Source: Chitinophagaceae bacterium
GTDB lineage: Bacteria > Bacteroidota > Bacteroidia > Chitinophagales > Chitinophagaceae
Length of the DNA: 5,926 nt
Reading direction: 5' to 3'
Assembly (NCBI GenBank): GCA_019747455.1
Contig: JAIEQT010000200.1
Coordinates: forward strand, 1-5,926
Shown: piece by piece, positions 1 through 5,926 of the stretch
How the letters are laid out: every line of letters begins with the position of its first letter
How positions within the stretch are numbered: the first letter of the stretch is position 1
Program-made: the position numbers and the translations under genes
The notes under the pieces: model-generated
Database searches by the model: none
What the model was told of the DNA's origin: nothing
What the model saw: only the letters and a program-made list of their open reading frames with translations

Positions 1-877
1 TTAATTTGGACGCATGAACAGCAGGATCATAATCCCATTTCCATCTTCGATGGCTCCATAAATAGTTTGCCGGCCGCTCCCGTATTTCTTGCTCTACAAA
101 ACGCTTAAAATCGGTTGTAATGTTCCCTAATGGAATATCATTGGGAGTGGTGGTATATAGAGAAAGTACCAATTTATAATAACCTCGTTTTATAGGGAAA
201 AAACTGGCGAATACAATAGCCGTATTATATATTTTGGCACCTTTCTCCGGACCTGGAACAAAAGGAGCTAATTTCCCCATAAACGGCATCCAATAAGCGT
301 CTTGTGTTCTTCTTGGGTTTTGATCCGCCGCTAACCCTAAGGAGTATACATCTCTGGCATAGTCTTTAAAATGGGTTCTAAATTTATTGGCTGGTACCAA
401 TATAGTACCAAGTTTGCTACGCATATCATATATAATACGATCAAATACTTTATTAGAGAGGGGTGCATAAACTGCTAAAAAAGGATATTGAATATTAGCG
501 GCTATCGCAAGATTAATAAATTCCCAACTAAAAAAATGTCCGCTGTGAAATTGAACCGATTGTTTTGTTTGATATAATTGATCTATTAAGCTATAATCGC
601 AGCTTACTCGTTTATTAAGCTCTTCTTTAGAAATAGAAATGAGTTTGATGATCTCAATAAATGTATCGATCAATTGATGATAGAATTGCTTTTCTATTTT
701 TTTTCTATCATCATTTGTTTTTTCAGGAAAGGCTAAAGCGATATTAGCCCTTACAATTTTTTTTCGATACCCAAATACATAATACACCAAGCCATAAATA
801 CCGTCGGAAATAATATACATTACCCGCCATGGAAGCAGGGATAGTAAGTAAAAGATTGGGTAAATAATATAATACAT
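1..877 (-). CDS. lpxL: LpxL/HtrB-family lipid A biosynthesis acyltransferase (3' end cut by window edge)
   Basis: The gene transfers a secondary acyl chain from acyl-ACP onto a lipid A precursor at the inner face of the cytoplasmic membrane. I translated it by hand: 292 residues lie in the window and the frame runs off base 1 without a stop, so only a short C-terminal tail is missing (the family is usually about 290-310 residues). Residues 1-35 are hydrophobic and aromatic, the usual membrane anchor. The catalytic H-x4-E motif is H114-E119 (HFFSWE). Further family marks are RSKLGT (153-158), AADQNP (183-188), GPEKGA (209-214) and the terminal LWSHRRWKW (273-281). The start is the ATG at 877, because MYYIIYPIFYLLSLLP is a typical family N-terminus; the frame stays open upstream but has no better start. 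No Shine-Dalgarno is visible. It lies 92 bases downstream of nadB on the same strand. Which acyl chain and which position it uses cannot be read from sequence. Confidence 0.9.
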   Translation of the reverse strand, partial: MYYIIYPIFYLLSLLPWRVMYIISDGIYGLVYYVFGYRKKIVRANIALAFPEKTNDDRKKIEKQFYHQLIDTFIEIIKLISISKEELNKRVSCDYSLIDQLYQTKQSVQFHSGHFFSWEFINLAIAANIQYPFLAVYAPLSNKVFDRIIYDMRSKLGTILVPANKFRTHFKDYARDVYSLGLAADQNPRRTQDAYWMPFMGKLAPFVPGPEKGAKIYNTAIVFASFFPIKRGYYKLVLSLYTTTPNDIPLGNITTDFKRFVEQEIRERPANYLWSHRRWKWDYDPAVHASKL

Positions 878-891
878 AAAGTAAAGATATA

Positions 892-971
892 AATCTACAA
901 TCTGTAATCTTCCATATGAAGCATTCAATTTAAAAAGAAATATACAGATTGAAGTATGAAGATTGAAGATT
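892..971. repeat. Inverted pair of degenerate period-7 repeat arrays between nadB and lpxL
   Basis: The left arm (892-919) reads on the plus strand as four consecutive 7-base units: aatctac, aatctgt, aatcttc and catatga. The right arm (944-971) reads on the minus strand as aatcttc, aatcttc, atacttc and aatctgt. The arms share a unit close to AATCTTC and face each other across about 24 AT-rich bases, so the transcript could form an imperfect hairpin. The right arm ends on the first two plus-strand bases of the nadB stop codon (970-972), so the repeat begins exactly where the gene ends. The pairing is imperfect and no clean T-run follows, so I do not call it a Rho-independent terminator. The function is unknown. 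Confidence 0.7.
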
Positions 972-2565
972 ATAAGATAATATTCTGCAACAGCAACGCC
1001 TTTCCGATATGATCGGTATTGAAATGAAGTCCTCTGCTTTCCTTTCTAAATTCAGCACTTTTCACAATTAAGTAGGCCACTGTAATCAAGTTACGTAACT
1101 CACAAAGTTGTGGCGATACCCGTGTAGAACGATACAACGCCTCTGTTTCTTCAAATAGCAGATCGAGTCGTTTACTGGCTCGCTTTAAGCGAACATCTGT
1201 TCTTACAATACCTACATAATCACTCATGATCTGTTGTAGTTCTTTCATACTTTGTGTGATCAAGATCATTTCTTTAGGATCAGAAGTTCCTTCTGCGTTC
1301 CAATTGGGCAGATTGTTTCTTAATTGAATGGTTTCAATATTCTTTACGGTATGCAAAAAGCAACGATGCGCAAATACCATAGCTTCCAATAAACTGTTAC
1401 TTGCTAATCTATTGGCACCATGAAGCCCTGTACTAGCGCATTCTCCACAAGCATATAATTTTTTAATTGATGTTTCACCCCATTCATTTGTTTTGATACC
1501 ACCACAACTATAATGCGCGGCAGGTGCTACCGGTATAAGATGTTGCATTACATCAATACCAATGCTTAAACACTTGTTATAGATATTAGGAAAGTGATGA
1601 ATAAATTTTTCTTTATCCATATGTCGGCAATCGAGGTAAACATGCTCCGTGCCGGTTCGCTTCATTTCATTATCAATAGCTCTTGCTACAATATCACGAG
1701 GAGCCAGGTCTTTACGCTGGTCGTATTTTTCCATAAAAGCTTCACCCGATTTATTACGTAGTATACCACCATCGCCACGCACCGCTTCTGTAATTAAAAA
1801 AGAAGGCGAAACGCCCGGTTCGTATAGCGCTGTGGGATGAAACTGGATAAACTCCATATTTTCAATTTTACCCTTGGCACGGTAAACCATAGCTATGCCA
1901 TCGCCTGTTGCAATTTTTGGATTGGTGGTAGTGCGATATGCTTGTCCACACCCACCCGTAGCCAACAAAATAAATCCTGCACTTATCTTTTCAATTTGAT
2001 TGGTATACAGATTCAATACATAAACCCCATAACAGGTAATATCGGGAGTTGATTTTGTTACTAAATAACCAAGATGATGCTGTGTAATTAAATCAACTAC
2101 AAAACAATGATTGGCTAATATAATATTAGGCAAAGAGTTAAGCTTAGCCAACAATGCTCGTTCCATCTCTTTGCCTGTTACATCTTTATGATGCAAAATA
2201 CGGTTCTCACTATGTCCGCCCTCTTTTCCTAAACTGTACTCTCCTGTATCATCTTTATCGAACTCGGCTCCATATTCAATGATTTCTTTGATTCTTTCCG
2301 GACCTTCTTTTACGACGATCTCTACAATTGCTTTATTACATAAACCATCCCCTGCAATAAGGGTATCTTCAATATGTTTTTGATAACTATCTCTAGCGGC
2401 ATCCCAAACGCCTGCTATTCCGCCCTGTGCATATTTTGTATTGGTTTCATCGGCTTGTGTTTTGGTAATAATCATTACCTTTTTATCCGGAATTTTTTTA
2501 GCAATCTTCAGCGCATAGGTAAGCCCGGCAATACCTGAACCAACAATTAAAAAATCTGTTTGCAT
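970..2565 (-). CDS. nadB: L-aspartate oxidase NadB
   Basis: This FAD flavoenzyme oxidises L-aspartate to iminoaspartate, which quinolinate synthase NadA condenses with dihydroxyacetone phosphate in de novo NAD synthesis; it acts in the cytoplasm. It has 531 residues, a normal length (E. coli about 540). The N-terminal dinucleotide-binding motif GSGIAG is at 9-14, and the FAD-domain segment TKYAQGGIAGV is at 43-53. Active-site landmarks of the succinate dehydrogenase/fumarate reductase flavoprotein family are present: QFHPTAL with H243, LAPRD with R290, HYSCGGI with H351, and GLHGANRLASNSLLEA with R386. These match E. coli NadB positions almost residue for residue. The C-terminal helical domain ends with KESRGLH (508-514), typical of NadB. 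The start is 8 bases after the ispG stop, implying co-transcription. nadA and nadC are not in the window. Fumarate reductase subunit A is unlikely given length, motifs and the absence of partner subunits. Confidence 0.97.
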   Translation of the reverse strand: MQTDFLIVGSGIAGLTYALKIAKKIPDKKVMIITKTQADETNTKYAQGGIAGVWDAARDSYQKHIEDTLIAGDGLCNKAIVEIVVKEGPERIKEIIEYGAEFDKDDTGEYSLGKEGGHSENRILHHKDVTGKEMERALLAKLNSLPNIILANHCFVVDLITQHHLGYLVTKSTPDITCYGVYVLNLYTNQIEKISAGFILLATGGCGQAYRTTTNPKIATGDGIAMVYRAKGKIENMEFIQFHPTALYEPGVSPSFLITEAVRGDGGILRNKSGEAFMEKYDQRKDLAPRDIVARAIDNEMKRTGTEHVYLDCRHMDKEKFIHHFPNIYNKCLSIGIDVMQHLIPVAPAAHYSCGGIKTNEWGETSIKKLYACGECASTGLHGANRLASNSLLEAMVFAHRCFLHTVKNIETIQLRNNLPNWNAEGTSDPKEMILITQSMKELQQIMSDYVGIVRTDVRLKRASKRLDLLFEETEALYRSTRVSPQLCELRNLITVAYLIVKSAEFRKESRGLHFNTDHIGKALLLQNIIL

Positions 2566-2573
2566 AAAAAAGA

Positions 2574-4610
2574 TTAGGAAGGTTCAACCCACGCATCATG
2601 CTCCTTTAATAAGCCAATTAATTCATCAACAGCTATGGCACTATCAATATTACGCTTCATGATGTCTTTCCCTTTATATAATGTAATCTTACCAACACCG
2701 CTACCAACATAGCCAAAATCAGCATCAGCCATTTCACCGGGACCATTTACGATACAGCCCATGATAGCAATCTTCACCCCTTTTAAATGATTGGTTACAC
2801 TTCTAATTTTAGCTGTTGTTTCCTGTAAATCAAATAGTGTTCTACCACAACTCGGACAACTAATATATTCCGTTTTCGAAATGCGGGTTCTGGTAGCTTG
2901 CAGGATATTGAAAGCAGAAGCGTTTAAAAATTGTTCAACAGATGTATTGGTAGCATAATTTCTACCACTTGTATCCACTACATTTCTATTCTGTTGCTGA
3001 TAACTTGCCATCCCCATACCTAAGCAAATACCATCACCCATACCATCTAGCAATAGAGCACCACATTCTGTAGCATAATGAATCAAATGCTCATCGGCAG
3101 TTTGCCAATTACTATCAGTAATAAGTATAACCGGATTTTTAATGGCCTTATTAATCATCTCCATAAACATTCTCCTCACCGATTGCATGGCATTTTTATT
3201 AGTACTACTTAAACATAATACAACGGTTGGGTCATTCGCCAATTGTTGTAAATATGTCAAATCGCTTTCAGGATTATCCGTATTAAAACAATCGATCATA
3301 ACGAAATTGAGTGTATCACTTTTAGCCGAAGCTGCTAAATAGCCAACAGTATCAAAAATGGGGAAGTATTTTTCTTTATCACTACAAGTGGCCCAGGTGC
3401 TGGCCTCGATAATTACTTTTAATGTTCCCGGTAATGCAAAATCTAAAATGGTAGTATTTGTAAAAATATAATCAGCTGCCGCATCACTAATATTCCATTT
3501 ATCCAGATTTTCATCATAGGTATAGCCAATAGCTGCCAGGTTATTGGCATCCACATTTTTTTGCTTACTCAGATCAGCAATTACAACAGGTACTTGTTTA
3601 GCCCCAATATTGCTCACCGCAAAACTTTCTCTTCGCTTATAATGAAAAGGATCGTAAGGAATTTTTTCTATGGCAGGAGTGGCACCCATCGTCCATCGTC
3701 TATCGTCTATCGTCTTCCACGCATCTCTTATCTCGTATCGCTTAACTAAATCTCTACACACCGGAATTTCGAATTCAGGATCTTCGGTTAAACTTACGCG
3801 AACCGTATCACCGATACCATCTTCGAGTAATGTACCGATGCCTGCCGCACTTTTTACTCTACCATCTTCCCCATCACCGGCTTCCGTAACACCAAGGTGT
3901 AACGGATATATCTCCCCGAATTCTTTATCCATTTGTTGGATCAATAATCGGTAGGCCTGAACCATCACCTGGGGATTACTAGCTTTCATGCTTAATACAA
4001 TATTATGATAGCTTTCATCTCGGGCAATCCGTAAAAATTCCATAGCACTCTCTACCATTCCTATGGGCGTATCGCCATACCTACTCATAATACGATCACT
4101 TAAAGAGCCATGATTTGTACCAATTCGCATAGCAGTACCATACTCTTTACAAATTTGTACAAGTGGCGTAAATCTTTCCCGAATACGATCGATTTCCTCT
4201 ACATATTCAGCATCGGTATAATCTATTTGTTCAAACTTTTTTTTATCTACGTAGTTACCTGGGTTTACTCTTACTTTCTCAACTATACGAGCAGCTATTT
4301 CGGCAGCATTTGGCGTGAAATGAATATCGGCAACCAAGGGTGTGGTAAACCCATGCTTACGTAATTCATTTTTAATATTCAACAAATTTTCCGCTTCCTT
4401 TTTAGATGGGGCGGTAATACGAACTAGCTCAGCACCAGCCTCAATACAACGAATGGTTTGCGCCACGGTAGCGCCGGTATCCATAGTATCAGTGGTAGTC
4501 ATTGTTTGTACACGGATAGGATTAAAATTTCCAAGTAATAACCCACCAATATTAACCTCTTTGGTTTTTAGTCTGCTATAATTTGTAAGTGAATTACAGT
4601 ATAACTGCAT
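2574..4610 (-). CDS. ispG: 4-hydroxy-3-methylbut-2-enyl diphosphate synthase IspG (GcpE), large form
   Basis: IspG converts 2-C-methyl-D-erythritol 2,4-cyclodiphosphate to HMBPP, the penultimate step of the MEP isoprenoid pathway, using a [4Fe-4S] cluster. At 678 residues it is the three-domain form seen in Bacteroidota, Chlamydiae and plants rather than the roughly 370-residue E. coli form. Residues about 15-290 form the TIM barrel (PIRVQTMTTTDTMDT at 31-45, VRVNPGN at 113-119, GTNHGSLSDR at 164-173, LGVTEAGDGEDG at 239-250). About 310-570 is the inserted domain. About 575-678 is the cluster domain with ligands C585 and C588 (CPSCGRT), C619 and E626 (GCIVNGPGE). All four ligands are intact, so it should be active. 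The start at 4610 gives MQLYCNSLTNYSRLKT, a normal Bacteroidota beginning. It lies 10 bases after the upstream beta-lactamase-like gene and 8 before nadB. A period-7 DNA repeat encodes residues 290-308 at the barrel/insert junction. Confidence 0.97.
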   Translation of the reverse strand: MQLYCNSLTNYSRLKTKEVNIGGLLLGNFNPIRVQTMTTTDTMDTGATVAQTIRCIEAGAELVRITAPSKKEAENLLNIKNELRKHGFTTPLVADIHFTPNAAEIAARIVEKVRVNPGNYVDKKKFEQIDYTDAEYVEEIDRIRERFTPLVQICKEYGTAMRIGTNHGSLSDRIMSRYGDTPIGMVESAMEFLRIARDESYHNIVLSMKASNPQVMVQAYRLLIQQMDKEFGEIYPLHLGVTEAGDGEDGRVKSAAGIGTLLEDGIGDTVRVSLTEDPEFEIPVCRDLVKRYEIRDAWKTIDDRRWTMGATPAIEKIPYDPFHYKRRESFAVSNIGAKQVPVVIADLSKQKNVDANNLAAIGYTYDENLDKWNISDAAADYIFTNTTILDFALPGTLKVIIEASTWATCSDKEKYFPIFDTVGYLAASAKSDTLNFVMIDCFNTDNPESDLTYLQQLANDPTVVLCLSSTNKNAMQSVRRMFMEMINKAIKNPVILITDSNWQTADEHLIHYATECGALLLDGMGDGICLGMGMASYQQQNRNVVDTSGRNYATNTSVEQFLNASAFNILQATRTRISKTEYISCPSCGRTLFDLQETTAKIRSVTNHLKGVKIAIMGCIVNGPGEMADADFGYVGSGVGKITLYKGKDIMKRNIDSAIAVDELIGLLKEHDAWVEPS
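3687..3743. repeat. Period-7 tandem repeat embedded in the ispG coding sequence
   Basis: On the plus strand 3687-3714 is four perfectly spaced heptamers: catcgtc, catcgtc, tatcgtc and tatcgtc. After an 8-base spacer (3715-3722), three more period-7 units follow: atctctt, atctcgt and atcgctt (3723-3743). The whole stretch is 57 bases, exactly 19 codons, so it leaves the reading frame intact. It encodes ispG residues 290-308, including the low-complexity peptide KTIDDRRWTM, at the boundary between the TIM barrel and the inserted domain. That boundary is a plausible place for a neutral insertion. The first four units are clear by eye; treating the next three as the same array is an inference. 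Confidence 0.75.
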
Positions 4611-4620
4611 GAAAATGATT

Positions 4621-5406
4621 TTAACGTTTACCTTCTAAAAAACCTTGTTCCTTTAAAATATTCATTAACAAATTCTTTCGCACTGTTAACATATCAAGCG
4701 TTTTATCGCCTTCCACATTTAATACAAAGAAATAAGGGTGTTTGTTTTCTTCGATCCAACCCACTACCCAGCCTAAAGATTTTCCATTGGGTAAAAAGCC
4801 CCAACCGGTTTTATAACTTAACTTATAGTTGGCATTCACTTCCTGCAGCATCATTTTCTTTACAATATCATGTGTTCTTTTTTGAAAAGGAAGCTGACCG
4901 AAATACAGTTTTTTAACCAATCCTAATTGTTCATCAGCGGTAATTTTTAAGCTATTATTCAACCAAAAACTATCAACCGAAATATTCGTTGATTTATTAC
5001 CATATTGTAAACTATCTATCCAATGCTTCAAAGTGTCTTTACCGATAGCGCGCGCCAATTCTTGGTAATAGGGAATTTGAGAGGAAACAAAAGCGGTATT
5101 AGCCGTGCCAGTATCGCCTTTCATTTTCATGTATTCATTACTGAGCCTACCCGTTTCCGTACCAACGAGCGCTATAATAATATCCGCTGTTGATGCAGGT
5201 AAATAGGCAGAGTCTCTATATCTGCTTAAATTATAAATAGTGAATTGTCCGGTACCATTGTCATATAACCCAAAACTACCTACAACTCCTGCTCTACTAA
5301 ATTGATTTTCAATTTTTTGATCGAGGGTCACATTATTTGGTGAACATGCATACAAACCAATGATCCCAATTATGCAAAAAATTAAATTATTCTTCATTGT
5401 ATCCAT
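4621..5406 (-). CDS. Class D (OXA-type) beta-lactamase-like lipoprotein lacking the S-x-x-K lysine
   Basis: This 261-residue protein has the length and landmarks of class D serine beta-lactamases. An N-terminal hydrophobic segment (8-20) ends in the lipobox LYAC, so C21 is probably lipidated and the protein membrane-anchored. Family marks in order are FGLYDNGTG (45-53), YLPAST (68-73), IPYYQELARAIG (111-122), YGN (135-137), FWLNNSLKI (147-155), LPFQKR (172-177) and KTGWGF (199-204). The nucleophile motif S-x-x-K reads S72-T-A-D75, so the lysine carboxylated in OXA enzymes is replaced by aspartate (codon GAT, 5184-5182). S-x-V reads S109-Q-I. The stretch between these motifs is about ten residues shorter than usual and lacks the WDG/WN.D region. 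Beta-lactam hydrolysis by the usual route is therefore doubtful. The start at 5406 has an A-rich upstream; an ATG at 5397 gives an equally good signal peptide. The gene lies 10 bases before ispG. Alternatives are a catalytically dead binding protein or decaying gene, although the frame is intact. Confidence 0.88.
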   Translation of the reverse strand: MDTMKNNLIFCIIGIIGLYACSPNNVTLDQKIENQFSRAGVVGSFGLYDNGTGQFTIYNLSRYRDSAYLPASTADIIIALVGTETGRLSNEYMKMKGDTGTANTAFVSSQIPYYQELARAIGKDTLKHWIDSLQYGNKSTNISVDSFWLNNSLKITADEQLGLVKKLYFGQLPFQKRTHDIVKKMMLQEVNANYKLSYKTGWGFLPNGKSLGWVVGWIEENKHPYFFVLNVEGDKTLDMLTVRKNLLMNILKEQGFLEGKR

Positions 5407-5421
5407 TTTTCTATAAATCTG

Positions 5422-5438
5422 CGACTCCTCCGGAGTCG
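5422..5438. repeat. GC-rich perfect hairpin, possible REP-like element
   Basis: The arms cgactcc (5422-5428) and ggagtcg (5432-5438) are perfect 7-base inverted complements around a 3-base loop, notably GC-rich in an AT-rich gap. It lies 15 bases upstream of the beta-lactamase-like start and 2 bases from a period-7 array. The minus-strand product is not followed by a clean U-run, so it is a poor intrinsic terminator for kbl. It contains GGAGGAG on the minus strand, but this lies inside the hairpin and 18 bases from the ATG, too far for a Shine-Dalgarno. It may be a dispersed palindromic repeat or a 5' UTR structure; the window cannot tell which. Confidence 0.6.
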
Positions 5439-5440
5439 AA

Positions 5441-5483
5441 ATACCCTATTCCCTACACCTTATACCCTACAACCCTATTTTAT
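5441..5483. repeat. Degenerate period-7 repeat overlapping the kbl stop codon
   Basis: The plus strand shows four consecutive heptamers: ataccct, attccct, acacctt and ataccct (5441-5468). An 8-base unit acaaccct (5469-5476) and a weaker attttat (5477-5483) follow. The consensus is near ATACCCT. The kbl stop codon TAG (5477-5475 on the minus strand) falls inside the array, so the gene's last codons and stop are part of or adjacent to the repeat. The unit sequence differs from those in ispG and after nadB, but the 7-base period is the same. Confidence 0.65.
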
Positions 5484-5926
5484 CACCCCTAATTCCTTCC
5501 CAACCTTCGTGAATGCGGCAACTGCTTTTTCTAAATGATGTGGTTCATGTGCAGCACTTAATTGCACGCGAATACGCGCTTTACCTTTGGGTACAACAGG
5601 GAAAAAGAAACCAATTACATATACACCTTCATCAAGTAATTTAGCAGCAAATTGTTGTGCAATAACGGCATCGTATAACATAATAGGAACGATGGGATGA
5701 TCTCCGGGTTTAATATCAAATCCCGCTGCCGTCATAGCAGTTCTAAAATATTTGGTATTAGCTTCTAACTTGTCTCTTAAAGTTGTTGCGGAGGTAAGCA
5801 TATCCAAAACAGCTATAGATGCACCTACAATACTTGGCGCAACGGTATTAGAGAAAAGATAAGGTCTGCTTCGCTGACGGAGCATTTCAATAATTTCTTT
5901 TCTTCCCGAAGTAAATCCCCCACTAG
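5475..5926 (-). CDS. kbl: Glycine C-acetyltransferase (2-amino-3-ketobutyrate CoA ligase), C-terminal part; 5' end outside window
   Basis: This PLP enzyme cleaves 2-amino-3-oxobutyrate with CoA to glycine and acetyl-CoA, following threonine dehydrogenase in threonine breakdown; it acts in the cytoplasm. The window holds the last 149 codons plus a TAG stop. The open frame continues upstream of the first ATG at 5885 to the window edge, and its residues SGGFTSGRKEIIEMLRQR match the family, so 5885 is an internal methionine and not the start. Diagnostic motifs are RSRPYLFSNT, HPIVPIMLYDAVIAQQFA, GVYVIGFFFPVVPKG and ARIRVQLSAAH, with a conserved substrate-carboxylate arginine in RIRVQLS. The SRPYLFSN and FPVVPKG segments favour Kbl over the related alpha-oxoamine synthases BioF, serine palmitoyltransferase and ALA synthase. 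The PLP-binding lysine should lie just upstream of the window edge and was not seen. The family is about 400 residues, so about 250 are missing. It is 68 bases upstream of the next gene on the same strand. Confidence 0.95.
   Translation of the reverse strand, partial: SGGFTSGRKEIIEMLRQRSRPYLFSNTVAPSIVGASIAVLDMLTSATTLRDKLEANTKYFRTAMTAAGFDIKPGDHPIVPIMLYDAVIAQQFAAKLLDEGVYVIGFFFPVVPKGKARIRVQLSAAHEPHHLEKAVAAFTKVGKELGVIK

Noticed and set aside
1..3. TTA at 1-3 read as a TAA stop on the minus strand
   Set aside because: It is in a different frame from the acyltransferase, whose codons occupy 2-4, 5-7 and so on; the gene runs off the window edge.
878..969. Bacteroidota promoter for lpxL (tatatttc and tatcttta resemble TAnnTTTG)
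   Set aside because: Each lacks the final G and neither has a TTG at the right distance; matches of this quality are expected by chance in such AT-rich DNA.
892..971. Rho-independent terminator after nadB
   Set aside because: The inverted arms are AT-rich and imperfectly paired, the loop is long, and no T-run follows on the transcribed strand.
3687..3743. CRISPR array
   Set aside because: Units are 7 bases with no spacers of regular unique sequence; this is a microsatellite-like tandem repeat.
1649..4581. Several plus-strand open frames of 62-94 codons at 1649-1840, 1837-2052, 3142-3342, 3561-3749, 3670-3954, 4110-4364 and 4342-4581
   Set aside because: All lie antisense within nadB or ispG, whose minus-strand proteins are full-length and conserved. 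The plus-strand products resemble no family, and two are partly translations of the heptamer repeat.
5425..5431. GGAGGAG on the minus strand as a Shine-Dalgarno for the beta-lactamase-like gene
   Set aside because: It is 18 bases from the ATG at 5406 and even farther from 5397, lies inside a stable hairpin, and other genes here show no Shine-Dalgarno use.
5407..5474. Bacteroidota promoter (TTG and TAnnTTTG about 19-21 bases apart) upstream of the beta-lactamase-like gene
   Set aside because: No pair with the right spacing was found; only isolated TTG and AT-rich hexamers are present.
5883..5885. ATG at 5885 as the start of a 136-residue protein
   Set aside because: The frame stays open upstream to the window edge with residues that match Kbl, so this is an internal methionine.

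Overview
The window looks like a chromosomal segment of a Bacteroidota bacterium, probably close to Chitinophagaceae. The reasons are AT-rich DNA, no usable Shine-Dalgarno sequence before any start, a large-form IspG with an inserted domain, a Bacteroidota-type LpxL/HtrB acyltransferase, and short period-7 repeats at gene edges. The phylum call is fairly firm. The family is an inference.

All five genes read on the minus strand, so transcription runs from high to low coordinates. The order is kbl (5' part outside the window, 5926-5475), a class D beta-lactamase-like lipoprotein (5406-4621), ispG (4610-2574), nadB (2565-970) and an LpxL-like lipid A acyltransferase (877 to the window edge, only the last few codons missing). 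The beta-lactamase-like gene, ispG and nadB are separated by 10 and 8 bases, so they are probably one transcription unit. The 68-base gap after kbl and the 92-base gap after nadB hold repeats rather than recognisable promoters.

The genes are mostly housekeeping: threonine/glycine interconversion (kbl), isoprenoid precursor synthesis by the MEP pathway (ispG), the first step of de novo NAD synthesis (nadB) and outer-membrane lipid A acylation (LpxL-like). No single pathway unites them, although ispG (supplier of the undecaprenyl carrier), LpxL and the beta-lactamase-like protein all touch the cell envelope.

Two things stand out. First, the class D beta-lactamase-like protein keeps most family landmarks (Y-G-N, F-W-L, K-T-G), but its S-x-x-K motif reads S-T-A-D. 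The lysine that is carboxylated in working OXA enzymes is therefore absent, and the following segment is short. Second, degenerate tandem repeats with a strict 7-base period occur at three places with different unit sequences: an inverted pair after nadB that touches its stop codon, an in-frame array inside ispG at a domain junction, and an array overlapping the kbl stop codon beside a GC-rich hairpin. No CRISPR array, tRNA, rRNA, transposase or other known mobile element was seen.
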